A stretch of 64,000 bases of DNA from Teredinibacter haidensis (GCF_014211975.1 NZ_CP060084.1:4785001-4849000); one strand, 5' to 3'. Counted from the stretch's first letter, positions 25,434-35,390 are shown. The notes: generated by a model from the letters alone, not told the origin. Program-made: numbers and translations.

Positions 25434-27146
25434 TTAGTTACCGATATAGCGTTTGCGCTTGTTCGGTTTTAGTTTTGTGATGTCTGCCATGCAAAGGCCA
25501 TCTAAACAGTCACCAAAATCTGGATCTAAGCTAAATACGATGGATTTGAAGCCGCCGGTTTCAAAAAGGGCTGTGTACTGTTTAAAGAGTACCGGTAATT
25601 TGTGGCCATTTTCGTTAAATCGTCGCTGCATCAGTTCAAATGCGGCCTCTGAATCATTATCGCCAAAATACTCATCCAAGTGGGCCATGGTTTCGGTGGT
25701 AAGTAGGTAAGGATGGTTGGCTTTGGCTAGCTCTTCCGGGCACGCATAGTAGCGGCGATAGAAGTAAACAAGGGTATCCATCAGTTCTCGCGGGTAATCG
25801 GCACTCATGCTAACAGGGCCAATTAAGTAGCGAATATCCGGGTTGTGTGCCAAGTATGCACCCAGGCCTTGCCATAAATAGTCCAAGCAGGCTTTGCCCC
25901 AGTATTGAGGCGCGACAAAGCTGCGTCCGAGTTCAATGCCCTGTGTGAAGTAGCTCTCCATCGTCGGCGTGTAGCGGTAAAGGCTGCTAGTGTATAAACC
26001 TTTTACGCCCTTCTTTTTTACAATCGTATGGCCTTCACCAATGCGGTATGAACCTGCAATTTCCTGATTTTCGGCATTCCAGAGCACTAGGTGGCGGTAG
26101 TCCTGGTCGTACTCGTCTAAGTCGCGCTTCTGGCCGGTGCCTTCGCCTACTTGGCGAAAGGTGAGTTCCCGCAATCGACCAATTTCTTTCAATACCGAGG
26201 AGTTGCGTCGGTAGTCGAGCAAATATATTTCATTGTTGTCACGCGTAGCACCGATTTTTTGTGCTTGCGATAGTTCTTTTAATAATTTATTAACTGCTTC
26301 TGGGGGAGCAATTTTTTTTTGCGTTGAAAACTGCTTGAATTCGATTTCACCGATTTTATAGAGATGTTTTTTTAATCGTTTAACTAGGGTTCTGTCGAGG
26401 AGCTGGTCTGTACTCAGTGATTCGACGGGGATTAGTTCGCCAACGCTAAAGCGAATATCTGATGATTGCTTGTTAAACATTTCATGAGCGAGCAAGGCTG
26501 TACCCAGGGGTTTAAACAATGCAGAGGCCCCGTAAAAAAGAAGAGAGTTTTTCGCGTGTATATGAATGGGGAGAATCGGCGCGCTGGATTTTCGGGAAAA
26601 GTGCAAGAAACCTGGTCGCCAATTGGTATCTTTTACGCCACTTGGTCGCGCGCGGGAAACTTCTCCTGCGGGAAATACGATGATAGCCTGCTCTTCTTTC
26701 AATGCTTGAATAACACGCTTATAGCTGCGTCGGGCACTGCCTCCAGCCATATTGTCGAGCGGGATCAGCAATTCGTGTAGGCCTTCAAAGTTCATCAGCA
26801 TATCGTTGGCAACTATTTTTACATCGCTGCGAACTTCACTGACAAGTCGGAGAATGGCTAAGCCGTCCAGCGAACCGATTGGGTGGTTTGCGATAATGAC
26901 AACGCGCCCGCTTTTAGGGATGCGGCTTTTATCGCGGCTAGCTATCTTGTAGCTAAAATTGAAAAAGTCGAAGACTCGGTCGATAAATTCAACGCCTTTG
27001 CTGCTGCCGTGATCACGGAGAAAGCCGTTGATTTCGTCTTCGTAGATTAGTTTTTTTAGCAGCGTAAGTGTTGGTTTGCGGATAAGTGCTGGCTTGTCGG
27101 CAAATGTGGGGAATTTGTTTGTTATCGCTTGTTCAACATTAATCAT
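25434..27146 (-). CDS. Two-domain acyltransferase (PlsC-like plus OlsB-like), OlsF-like
   Basis: A 570-residue fusion. The N-terminal half is a lysophospholipid acyltransferase of the PlsC type (ANHPIGSLDG as the HxxxxD-like motif, then FPAGEVSRAR). The C-terminal half, from about residue 300, is a GNAT-like N-acyltransferase of the OlsB type (ELGRSFVAPQYWGKACLDYL; GPVSMSADYP). This is the architecture of OlsF, where the N-terminal domain acts as O-acyltransferase and the C-terminal one as N-acyltransferase to make ornithine lipids. I infer synthesis of an ornithine or related amino lipid at the inner membrane. The motif reads HPIGSLD, one of the variants seen in hemolysin-like acyltransferases. 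Confidence 0.8.
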   Translation of the reverse strand: MINVEQAITNKFPTFADKPALIRKPTLTLLKKLIYEDEINGFLRDHGSSKGVEFIDRVFDFFNFSYKIASRDKSRIPKSGRVVIIANHPIGSLDGLAILRLVSEVRSDVKIVANDMLMNFEGLHELLIPLDNMAGGSARRSYKRVIQALKEEQAIIVFPAGEVSRARPSGVKDTNWRPGFLHFSRKSSAPILPIHIHAKNSLLFYGASALFKPLGTALLAHEMFNKQSSDIRFSVGELIPVESLSTDQLLDRTLVKRLKKHLYKIGEIEFKQFSTQKKIAPPEAVNKLLKELSQAQKIGATRDNNEIYLLDYRRNSSVLKEIGRLRELTFRQVGEGTGQKRDLDEYDQDYRHLVLWNAENQEIAGSYRIGEGHTIVKKKGVKGLYTSSLYRYTPTMESYFTQGIELGRSFVAPQYWGKACLDYLWQGLGAYLAHNPDIRYLIGPVSMSADYPRELMDTLVYFYRRYYACPEELAKANHPYLLTTETMAHLDEYFGDNDSEAAFELMQRRFNENGHKLPVLFKQYTALFETGGFKSIVFSLDPDFGDCLDGLCMADITKLKPNKRKRYIGN

Positions 27147-27399
27147 TATTTAACCCGTTAGCTGTTCCCATTTACCGAGTGTTTCCCTGGCGAAGGTCTA
27201 CTCATCTCAGGAGTCAGAAGTTATCCGTCATGACGTGGAGGCTAATCGTCTGAAATGACCCTATTGTTACAATTTGGCGAAGTTTTCGGGAAACTATGAT
27301 TCTTCAGTGTATTGGTTGTACTTTCTGCTGAACAGCGTATATCAGGCAGGGGGGCGCAGGTGCTTCGACCGCAGTTTCCTGCGGATGTTCTATTCGCGA
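27147..27399. other. Intergenic region with a GAAA-loop hairpin
   Basis: About 250 bases between two minus-strand genes. CCGCAG (27369-27374) and CTGCGG (27379-27384) form a stem whose loop on the minus strand is GAAA, a stable GNRA tetraloop, 16 bases after the end of the YtjB-like gene. No T-run follows. It may mark a transcript end or protect the 3' end of the RNA. Confidence 0.4.
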
Positions 27400-28479
27400 C
27401 TACAGCTGGTTAAGCTGTAGTCGCTGTTTTTCCAGTAGTGACTGGAAGGGTTGCTCAAACCCTGCAACGACCTTTCGGCCATCGAGTGCGCCCACCTCTA
27501 CAAAACGCAGACGGCGGCGTATAAGGTCATCGTTGGCTGCATGGGATTCAAGCACTAGGCCAGCGATAGGCAGGTTGGCGGGAGCCAGGTCTAGGTTATT
27601 GGCTGATACAAAGGCGGCTAAATCCAGTGGTATCTTATGGGTGATACTGGCGAGCTCGACAATCAGCCAGGCGCTGCAGGCAGCCCGGAAGAGCGCTTCG
27701 TTGGTGGCGTCGTTGGCAATAAATGTGAGCCGGAACAGATCGCCTTCCAGTTGGTAGCTGGAGCCGTTATAGAGTGCCAGAACATCGCTGATGGTTTGTT
27801 CTAGGCCGCCGAGAGTTTTACGGAAATTTTCGCCGTTTAATTGTTGTTTAAGTACAGTCAGGTTTTTAATGTGGATGATCGCATAGACCTTGGGCAGAGT
27901 TTCGATATCGTCCAGGGTTTCTATTATATCGTCTTCTTCCTCCTGCTCTTGTTCAGGATCGGCATGTGGGGGTGAGTGGTTCTGAATGGTAAAGCTTCTT
28001 TGCCGATAGAGTTCCAATAATAGTATCAGTAGAAGGGCCGCCGTTAGGGTTGCCAAGAGCCAGGTTGCGCCGCCGCCGACAGCGTGGGTCTGCTTTAGGC
28101 TTACCGAGAGATAACCGGCAATGCTGTCATGAAGAATAATGGGAGCTGTATAAGTTTGCGCTGTATTGTCCAGAGTGCGAGCATCCCCGGCCTGAACCAA
28201 CAGGTTGTTTTCGACGTCGTGAATGGTGGCCAGCAGCGTTCCGGGGTTGTCCATTACATCTCTTAGAATCACCTGCAGGCGAACAAGATCGTGGTTAAAG
28301 GAGGCATCAATTGCCTGGTTGGCCGCCATGGTGGCCAACGCATTGCCATAGTGTTGGCTGTGGGTGTTGTTGATCTGGTGCAGGCGCGGTACGGCTAGCA
28401 TGACGACGAGCGCTATTCCGCTCAGTAATCCAAACAGACAGGCTGCCAGTGGGGATAGGCCGTTAAACTGAACTCTCAA
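27400..28479 (-). CDS. YtjB/AhpA-like membrane protein with degenerate cyclase-like domain
   Basis: A 359-residue inner-membrane protein. The TTG at 28479 has a textbook ribosome binding site (AAGGAG, 6 bases away) and gives the typical start RVQFNGLSPLAA; the longer frame to 28506 has none. A first membrane helix, a periplasmic domain (to about residue 140) and a second helix resemble YtjB (Smp), whose gene is next to serB in enterobacteria. The cytoplasmic end has an acidic stretch and then a domain recalling a degenerate GGDEF/cyclase fold (YAIIHIKNLTVLKQQL). It is divergent from serB. Function unknown. Confidence 0.7.
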   Translation of the reverse strand: MRVQFNGLSPLAACLFGLLSGIALVVMLAVPRLHQINNTHSQHYGNALATMAANQAIDASFNHDLVRLQVILRDVMDNPGTLLATIHDVENNLLVQAGDARTLDNTAQTYTAPIILHDSIAGYLSVSLKQTHAVGGGATWLLATLTAALLLILLLELYRQRSFTIQNHSPPHADPEQEQEEEDDIIETLDDIETLPKVYAIIHIKNLTVLKQQLNGENFRKTLGGLEQTISDVLALYNGSSYQLEGDLFRLTFIANDATNEALFRAACSAWLIVELASITHKIPLDLAAFVSANNLDLAPANLPIAGLVLESHAANDDLIRRRLRFVEVGALDGRKVVAGFEQPFQSLLEKQRLQLNQL

Positions 28480-28631
28480 TGCTTGCTCCTTTGTACTCAA
28501 CCACATCTGCTAGAGGTTCTCTACGATAGTGGCTAATGTTGCGAATGGCAATTGCTGTGTCAGCAATATTTTTTGTCTTTGTTGCTTTATAATGCGGCCG
28601 GATTAAACCGGAAAATTTAGGGCTGTAACTG

Positions 28632-29843
28632 GTGCGCGAACTTATTCTTATTAATATCTCCGGCCATGACAAGCCTGGAGTTACCTCGGAAGTAACCTCC
28701 ATATTGGCGGCGAATAATGCCAATGTGCTGGACGTTGGTCAGGCTGTTATCCACGATCACTTGTCGCTGGGGATGTTGGTGGAGATTCCTACTGGTAGTG
28801 ATTCGTCGCCAGTAGTGAAAGATATTCTTTATCGTATGCACGATATTGGCATGCAGGTCCGTTTTCAGCCGATTACAGAAGATAGTTACGGTGAGTGGAT
28901 TGGTCATCAGGGAAAAGATCGGCATATAGTCACCTTGCTTGCCCGCCAGATTACAGCCATTCAGATAGCGGCCCTTACCCGTATTGTTTCGAAGCACCAA
29001 CTGAATATCGATAACATCAGCCGCCTTTCCGGGCGCGTTCCATTGGATTCGAGCAAGGAGGACACCATCGCTTGTGTGGAGTTTTCGGCACGGGGCAAGG
29101 CAGAGAATATTACCCGTTTGCGGGCAGATTTTGCGGATTTGGCATCGGAACTTGATGTAGATATTGCCTTCCAGGAAGATAATATGTTCCGGCGCACCCG
29201 TCGATTAGTGTGCTTTGATATGGATTCCACCTTAATCGAAGCTGAGGTGATTGATGAGCTGGCAAAGGCGGCGGGCGTTGGCGATAAGGTTTCGACCATT
29301 ACAGAAGCTGCTATGCGTGGAGAAATCGATTTCAACGAGAGCTTTAAGCAGCGTATGGCGCTGTTGAAGGGCTTGGACGAATCAGTACTGGAGGGTATCG
29401 CGGAAAATTTGCCGGTGACGGAAGGTGCAGAGAGATTGATTTCCACCTTGAATCGCTTGGGCTATAAGACAGCGATTCTTTCCGGTGGCTTCAACTATTT
29501 CGGGCGCTATTTACAGAAAAAGCTGGGCATTGATTATATGTACGCCAACGATTTGGAAATTGTTGGCGGCAAGGTTACTGGCCGGGTAATTGGAGAAGTT
29601 GTGAATGGTCTTCGCAAGGCAGAGCTACTGCGGGAACTGGCCGAACAGGAGGGGATTTCCCTCAAGCAGGTGGTTGCCGTTGGTGATGGAGCGAACGATC
29701 TTCCGATGTTAAGCATTGCCGGTTTGGGGATTGCGTTTCGTGCCAAGCCTTTGGTTCGCGCAGAAGCCAAGCAGTCCATATCGACCTTGGGGCTGGATGC
29801 CATTCTGTATTTAATGGGGTTTCGCGACCGCGAAATAGGTTAA
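28632..29843 (+). CDS. serB: Phosphoserine phosphatase
   Basis: A 403-residue SerB that carries out the last step of serine synthesis. Two ACT-like domains at the N-terminus (LINISGHDKPGVTSEVTSIL) precede the HAD phosphatase with CFDMDSTLIEAEVIDELA, ILSGGFNYFGRYL and VGDGANDLPML. The start is GTG at 28632. ACT-bearing SerB of this length is typical of Pseudomonas and relatives. It sits between a divergent YtjB-like gene and a convergent fimX-like gene, an arrangement shared in part with Pseudomonas aeruginosa. Confidence 0.95.
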   Translation: MRELILINISGHDKPGVTSEVTSILAANNANVLDVGQAVIHDHLSLGMLVEIPTGSDSSPVVKDILYRMHDIGMQVRFQPITEDSYGEWIGHQGKDRHIVTLLARQITAIQIAALTRIVSKHQLNIDNISRLSGRVPLDSSKEDTIACVEFSARGKAENITRLRADFADLASELDVDIAFQEDNMFRRTRRLVCFDMDSTLIEAEVIDELAKAAGVGDKVSTITEAAMRGEIDFNESFKQRMALLKGLDESVLEGIAENLPVTEGAERLISTLNRLGYKTAILSGGFNYFGRYLQKKLGIDYMYANDLEIVGGKVTGRVIGEVVNGLRKAELLRELAEQEGISLKQVVAVGDGANDLPMLSIAGLGIAFRAKPLVRAEAKQSISTLGLDAILYLMGFRDREIG

Positions 29844-29850
29844 GACTGGA

Positions 29851-29885
29851 GCGCTCGCATAGTGAGCGCGACCGCTATTATTTTT
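29851..29885 (+). terminator. Terminator-like hairpin after serB
   Basis: GCGCTC (29851-29856) pairs with GAGCGC (29864-29869). A T-rich stretch follows about ten bases later, reaching the end of the convergent gene. The gap between stem and T-run makes it a weak candidate. Confidence 0.45.
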
Positions 29886-31975
29886 TAACTTTCTGTATCG
29901 AAATCGTAGTTCATTGCGTCGGTTGGGCCTTGCAGGTAGTAGCCCTGAATATAATGCACGCCCGATTGCCACAGCTTTGACAGCACGCTGGCATTCTCTA
30001 CAAATGGCACGATCGTGATCTTGTCTTCTTGGTGTAGCTGGCTCACCAGTTCATTCAAGCTTTCCGTATTATCACCGCCGCTGCTTTGCAGATCGTGGGT
30101 GAAAGAGCCATCCACCTTGATATGTGAACATTTAACATGTTTTAAGGCGTTCATTGGGTTCAGTGCGCAGCCAAAACGAGTAATACCACAGCTACTGCCG
30201 ATTTTCTCAATTTGCTTCGTAAAGGTTGAGGCAACGTTCAAGTGGTCGTTAATATCAATTTCAGTTAGCTGAAATACGATGGTGTCGGGGGGTAGGTCTG
30301 CAGCTTTGAAAGCAACGCCGAGCCAAGGAGGCAGGGTGGGGTCGAGCATGGATTCCCTGCTCAGGTTGATCATCATGTGGGTGTGGTTGCCTTTCTTTCT
30401 ATGCCCTGAAAGAATTTTGATGGATTCCAGAATAACCCAGCGGTCAATTTTGGTGGTTGCCCCAATTTGGGCTGCAGTACTTAAAAATTCTCCCGGCGAA
30501 ATTTCCTGGCCGTCATCATCGATCATTCGCAACAGCACTTCATAGTGCTCTTTGTCTGAACCGCGCAAGCTGAGTATGGGTTGGTACAGCAGCTTAAATC
30601 GACCGGTATCGATAGCCCGTTGTACCATGTTAGCAATATCGGCTTTCCCGTCCGCCTTGGTTTCAGGCTCATAAATACGAACGGGCAATTCGCTAGCCTC
30701 GTTGCTTTGTACCATGTCCAGAGCTTTAAGCGCTTGCTCAATGGGAATTTCGGCATTGGCAGTGGTTTCATTGATCAATGAAATGCCAATGCTGTAATTG
30801 AATTGCAGTGTGGAGCCGTCGATATCAACAATATTCTCAACCAGCTTTTGACACAGCGTTTCCGCACGCTTTTGGGCTGTCGCTGGGTCGATTTTTGCGA
30901 CTAGCAGCATGAACGAATCTTCGCCATAGCGGCAGAGAGTATCGTTCTTTTTAACTAGCGATTGAGTGTATGAGGCAATCGTACCCAGTACAATATCGGC
31001 GGAGGCTATGCCTAGCTTGCTGTTTACGGTGGCGGTGAAATCCTGGATGCCGATGTTTAACAGTGCGCTGTTGTAGTTTCCCTCTGCCGCTTCATCAACG
31101 GCATCGTGTAATGCGTTGAGTAAATAGCTGCGGTTGTACAAACCTGTAGCCAGATCCTGGCTTTTGATTTGTTCTAGCTGCGCCTCTAGCTCTTCGTTGT
31201 CGGCGTTAAACGTGCGAACTAAAAACTGAATACAGGCTTCTTCTTCAAAGTTGGATTTGCTGACGTCGATTTTTAGTGGTCGCTCGGCCTCGTCGGCTGT
31301 TATAGCCGAAATTTCCAGGATATTCGTCTCTATATCGCTGCCTTTAAGGGTAAATTCTTTCAGGAAGCGTTTAACCGTATCCTGGTCGGCCTCCCTGATA
31401 ACATCAATAACGGGCATGCACTCTAGGTCGTCCCGGCTTTCGTGTCCCAGAAGCTCAGAGAAGGATTCGTTAACATAGAGAAACATGCCATCCTGTACAA
31501 AGGCAATGGCGTCTCGTGAGCTGTCTAGTAACTGCTGGTTTCTGCGTTCTATCTCCTTGTGTCGGCGTTCGGCAAAGCGCCTGAGATCCCGCTCTTCGCG
31601 GTTGAGATATTCACGCTGGATAACTAATAGTAGGTGTTGATCTTCATCGACTTTAACTACATCGATGGCGCCGAGTTTTAAGCCCTCTACCACGGGCTGG
31701 GAACCTTCATCGTTGGTTTGCAGAAGGAAGGGGACATCTTTGTTTAGCCTGCGAATCAGGCGGATAGCATCGATGGGCTTCAAGCAGGTGCTGCTGTCGA
31801 GGCCAATCATCATGTCCCACACTTTTTCCTGTAATAGCTTGTTAAGAGCTTCTTCGTTATCTACGTGTTGCGCTCGAACCGGTCGACCCGCATTGTGCAG
31901 CATACTGATCAAGCGTTCGGCTTCCGAACGTGAGTCGTTCAGTATCAGCAGGCGAATGGTTTTCGTTTGAGACAT
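29885..31975 (-). CDS. fimX: FimX-like degenerate GGDEF-EAL protein
   Basis: A 696-residue protein with the layout of FimX: REC-like domain (1-125), PAS domain (about 145-255), GGDEF (about 275-435) and EAL (about 450-690). Both signalling domains look enzymatically dead: GGDEF reads YGEDS (350-354), EAL reads EVL (479-481), and the DDFG motif has become TRFG, although the IKVDGSF lysine remains. FimX of Pseudomonas aeruginosa (691 residues, also next to serB) binds c-di-GMP through its EAL domain and controls type IV pilus assembly and twitching. The same c-di-GMP effector role is inferred here. Confidence 0.85.
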   Translation of the reverse strand: MSQTKTIRLLILNDSRSEAERLISMLHNAGRPVRAQHVDNEEALNKLLQEKVWDMMIGLDSSTCLKPIDAIRLIRRLNKDVPFLLQTNDEGSQPVVEGLKLGAIDVVKVDEDQHLLLVIQREYLNREERDLRRFAERRHKEIERRNQQLLDSSRDAIAFVQDGMFLYVNESFSELLGHESRDDLECMPVIDVIREADQDTVKRFLKEFTLKGSDIETNILEISAITADEAERPLKIDVSKSNFEEEACIQFLVRTFNADNEELEAQLEQIKSQDLATGLYNRSYLLNALHDAVDEAAEGNYNSALLNIGIQDFTATVNSKLGIASADIVLGTIASYTQSLVKKNDTLCRYGEDSFMLLVAKIDPATAQKRAETLCQKLVENIVDIDGSTLQFNYSIGISLINETTANAEIPIEQALKALDMVQSNEASELPVRIYEPETKADGKADIANMVQRAIDTGRFKLLYQPILSLRGSDKEHYEVLLRMIDDDGQEISPGEFLSTAAQIGATTKIDRWVILESIKILSGHRKKGNHTHMMINLSRESMLDPTLPPWLGVAFKAADLPPDTIVFQLTEIDINDHLNVASTFTKQIEKIGSSCGITRFGCALNPMNALKHVKCSHIKVDGSFTHDLQSSGGDNTESLNELVSQLHQEDKITIVPFVENASVLSKLWQSGVHYIQGYYLQGPTDAMNYDFDTES

Positions 31976-32183
31976 AAGTTAGCTAAAGCTTTGTCGGTTG
32001 TGTTTGTGTGGGTCGGCAAATAGGATATAACCGCGGATGTGGCAAAGTAATCAACTTAATGTTACCTGATCTTTATATATAACCAAGCCTTATAAATTTT
32101 GTGACACAAGTTTACAAGATATATAAGTATAGCCCCTGTGATGTGCCCAGCAAAACTCAAATGCAATGACTTGTATCAGTTCG

Positions 32184-33932
32184 TTAATCCCAATCGTTGT
32201 CGAACTGTTTGCTTACCTTCTTCCTGGTTTCCTGTTTATCTGTCGATTCCAGAGGATGATACGCAAATTGACGTATGCTTCCGGTAGAGAATAGGACTTT
32301 TGTCAGCTTGGCTGTAATGGTGGTTACGCCATCGAAAATTTTAACCTTGTCGTATTCCTTAAATGGTGCAAATGCAGTAAGGATGGACGCAGGCCCTTGC
32401 CCTGATTTGAGCGCTGGTATGTAGAGTGCGCGCATATAATCAGAATAGCCACCCATATCGTATAGCTGACTTGCACCGTAAGGCTTGGGCTGGGTGGTGA
32501 GCGTTTGTACTCCGAGTTGGGTGCTGTCCTTAAATTGCCGAATCCAGCGAACAACGCCAATACTCCAGCCGTGGCGCCCGGCCTCTTTGTAGCCTATCAA
32601 TTCTCCCGACTGTAACTTGGAGGGGGGGCTACCTTTCCACACCAAGCAGCAACCGCCAGCGCTTACATTTTGAATGCTGATTTTATGCGTTGGGGGGGAG
32701 CTTTGTGTTTCACCGCTTTCTGGCAAGTCGAATAAGCCGGATGCCCCAGACGTGATTGTATTGAACGCGCCCTGTTTTAAGTCTCCCTCGAGACTCGTTT
32801 GACTGGCGAACGTATCGAAATCCTGTCCGCCATTGACGTAATAGTGCGCGTTGACCAAGCCGATGCACACCTCTGCGGTTGTGTGCACATTTTGTCGTTC
32901 CTGTTGGCGTTGGCTGACGGTGCTCCAGCACCCGAGCATATGTTCTATTAATGAGTCGGGAAAGCCAATGGGTATATTTAACGATCCCGATTGCTCTTCA
33001 TCGTCGCCTACCTTCGATGGCGAGTGCTTACTTAGAAGGCTAACCAGAACTTTCAGGTTAAGTTGCACGACTCTATCGTTCGCATTGCCTTCAAAGCGCG
33101 ATTTGTACACTGGGGAACGGTCTGCGGAAAGATTTAACAAGTAGAAGAGTTCTTTGTCTTGAAAATTACTCGTATGTAACCGAACGTATTGGGCCCAGAT
33201 CTCGAAAGCATCGAATAGGAGAGAGATGTTCTGTTGGCTAACCTGATTCAATTTGGCCGTCGCCATTAACAGCACGCGGGTATAGGCTGACTGTATGTTG
33301 GTGGCACGGGTCGTTTGGAGCTGGTCGTCGAGCACGGGCTTGGCCAGCAAGTCGAAAGAATCTGCTATCTGGAAAAGCGCATGCAAACGAAGCCAGAACC
33401 CTGATGGCAAGTGAGAATAGAGTTGGTAGTTGCGTAGAAAGACCAAGCCGACTCCTGTGATGGCGCGGTGCAGAGCTATGGTCAGCGTCGATGTTTGTTG
33501 CGGACGAATTTTCTTAACCTGACAAATATCGGTTACACACCGGGTGTAACCATCGATCATCGCTTTTTGGATAGATTGCGCCACGATAAACGTTTTTTGG
33601 GCTTCTGGTGATGTGTTCACTGACTGGTTAAACAGGTCTCGCGTTAAGCCCTTGATAGTGTTTTGGGCTACTGGCCGGACAGCTTCAAACATTTCCAGAC
33701 GAGTTACGGGATCTATCTTTAAACGGCTAATCTCTGGCAGCGCCGTATAGAAGATCGCGGCGGTTTCAGATGTTTTTGTTGTGTGCAGGCCGTTTAGCCA
33801 GGCTTGAATTTTTGAGGGCTTCTTTCCAGCACAAAATGATAGCTTTGACCGATCGGCCTCTGGTAGCTGCAGCGTATCAATGTACGATTGTAATTTGGCT
33901 TGCGGGCTCATTGTTGCTTGGCTGGGCTCCAT
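32184..33932 (-). CDS. PilZ-domain protein
   Basis: A 582-residue protein with a long, mostly helical N-terminal part of unknown function and a PilZ-like region near residues 395-460 (SIQNVSAGGCCLVWKG; RHGWSIGVVRWIRQ). PilZ domains bind c-di-GMP; the classic RxxxR and D/NxSxxG pair is only partly visible (NVSAGG is present). It lies upstream of the fimX homologue on the same strand, 208 bases apart. A role in pilus or surface control is inferred from context. The start may be at 33932 or at the next ATG (33911). Confidence 0.7.
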   Translation of the reverse strand: MEPSQATMSPQAKLQSYIDTLQLPEADRSKLSFCAGKKPSKIQAWLNGLHTTKTSETAAIFYTALPEISRLKIDPVTRLEMFEAVRPVAQNTIKGLTRDLFNQSVNTSPEAQKTFIVAQSIQKAMIDGYTRCVTDICQVKKIRPQQTSTLTIALHRAITGVGLVFLRNYQLYSHLPSGFWLRLHALFQIADSFDLLAKPVLDDQLQTTRATNIQSAYTRVLLMATAKLNQVSQQNISLLFDAFEIWAQYVRLHTSNFQDKELFYLLNLSADRSPVYKSRFEGNANDRVVQLNLKVLVSLLSKHSPSKVGDDEEQSGSLNIPIGFPDSLIEHMLGCWSTVSQRQQERQNVHTTAEVCIGLVNAHYYVNGGQDFDTFASQTSLEGDLKQGAFNTITSGASGLFDLPESGETQSSPPTHKISIQNVSAGGCCLVWKGSPPSKLQSGELIGYKEAGRHGWSIGVVRWIRQFKDSTQLGVQTLTTQPKPYGASQLYDMGGYSDYMRALYIPALKSGQGPASILTAFAPFKEYDKVKIFDGVTTITAKLTKVLFSTGSIRQFAYHPLESTDKQETRKKVSKQFDNDWD

Positions 33933-34024
33933 CCTTTTTCGGGTAGTCCTTACAGTATAGCGCTAAAGTTGGCGCAAAAATCATTAACGGCGTTCGATTT
34001 AATCTCAAGTTGAGTTTTATCCGC

Positions 34025-35065
34025 TTATAAAACAGGTGTTTTACTCTTTGCTCCGGCTGCTTCTCTAACTAATTTGGGGACAAGATATCCGGGTAACGTG
34101 GCAAGTAGTTCGTTATAAATCCTCTTGGCAGCACCTTCTTCCACATTGAAATGAGCTGCGCCGGATACTTTGTCCAGTAAGTGTAAGTAGTAAGGCATTA
34201 CCCCGCAGCTAAACAACCGTTTACTTAATGTAGCCTGTATTGGGGCATTGTCATTGATCGATTTTAACAATACCGCTTGGTTGAGTATGGTGACAGTTAC
34301 CCCTTTTAACTGCTTAAACATTTGTTGAACGTGCACATCAATTTCTTGGGGGTGGTTGCAGTGAGTCACCATCACCGTGGGCAATGGTGATTGTCTCAGG
34401 ATATTAAGTAGTTCCGTTGTAATACGAGATGGTACAACAATAGGAAGACGTGTGTGGATACGAATGCGGGTGATGTGAGGGATTTGGCTGATTTTTTTAT
34501 ACAGCCAGCCGAGTTGGCGGTCACTGAGCGCGAGGGGGTCGCCACCACTTAAAATGACTTCTTCAATAGATGGGTCATCCATAATGTATTGAAAGGCTTC
34601 CTGCCACTTCTCGCGGGAGGGAGTGTTGGCGTTGTAATCGAAATGGCGACGGAAGCAGTAGCGGCAGTGAATTGCGCACTGGGGAGCGGCAATAAGCAGC
34701 ACGCGCCCACGGTATTTATGTACGAGACCGGGGGCAGGGTTGCTTTGTTTTTCGCCGAGGGGGTCGATGGTATAACCCTCTGTTGCCAATGTTTCCATTC
34801 CCAGGGGGAGCACCTGCCTAAGCAGAGGATCATTGAGGTCTCCCTTCTTTATTCTGGCGAGGTACGACCTCGGTACACGCAGAGGGAAAAGTTCTGCGGC
34901 CTTCTTCATCTCTGGCAGACTCGCAGCATCGAGCTGTAAGGCATCGAGTAATTGTTCGGGTTCGCAAACCAGATTGGCCAGTTCGTCCTGCCAACTTTGT
35001 GGGGCATTGATTGGCGTTAATTCTATATTTGTCTGTGGTATTGGGCGTTTGGAATCGTGCGGCAT
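34025..35065 (-). CDS. epmB: EF-P beta-lysylation protein EpmB (radical SAM lysine 2,3-aminomutase-like)
   Basis: A 346-residue KamA-type radical SAM enzyme that converts (S)-alpha-lysine to (R)-beta-lysine, which EpmA attaches to EF-P. The 4Fe-4S cluster motif is C130-AIH-C134-RY-C137, followed by FRRHFDY, the GGDP motif (LSGGDPLALSDRQL) and HTRLPIVVPSRI. Length equals E. coli EpmB (342). Its targets efp and epmA lie about 1.5 kb away on the opposite strand. Confidence 0.95.
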   Translation of the reverse strand: MPHDSKRPIPQTNIELTPINAPQSWQDELANLVCEPEQLLDALQLDAASLPEMKKAAELFPLRVPRSYLARIKKGDLNDPLLRQVLPLGMETLATEGYTIDPLGEKQSNPAPGLVHKYRGRVLLIAAPQCAIHCRYCFRRHFDYNANTPSREKWQEAFQYIMDDPSIEEVILSGGDPLALSDRQLGWLYKKISQIPHITRIRIHTRLPIVVPSRITTELLNILRQSPLPTVMVTHCNHPQEIDVHVQQMFKQLKGVTVTILNQAVLLKSINDNAPIQATLSKRLFSCGVMPYYLHLLDKVSGAAHFNVEEGAAKRIYNELLATLPGYLVPKLVREAAGAKSKTPVL

Positions 35066-35390
35066 CGTAGTTCTGGCGTAAACAGGTTGGTCATCGACCG
35101 ATTAAGTCACCGCAGTATATACAGTCTGGGGGTACTCGTCAGAAGCTTTTGTTTTTGCGTTAGCGATGGAAAGAGGGGTTGTTGCGGTGGCTTTTGGGGT
35201 GTGGCATCTGTTTAAACCAATTTTTGGTGGTTTAACAATATTGACTAACAAGTGGTTGTTTTCGCTATTGCTGAGAGTGTTGTTTTAACGGCCGTATTCT
35301 CTAACCTTTTGTTTTTTATATGTATTTCTATTTGGCATTATTGCTGCTATGACACCGCTGCACACAACTAAATTAAACAAGGACATTCGA
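35066..35390. other. Intergenic region between divergent epmB and DUF2884 gene
   Basis: About 325 bases holding the promoters of two divergent genes. It contains T-rich stretches but no clear RNA gene or ORF. The downstream open frame extends to 35349, without a ribosome binding site. Confidence 0.45.
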
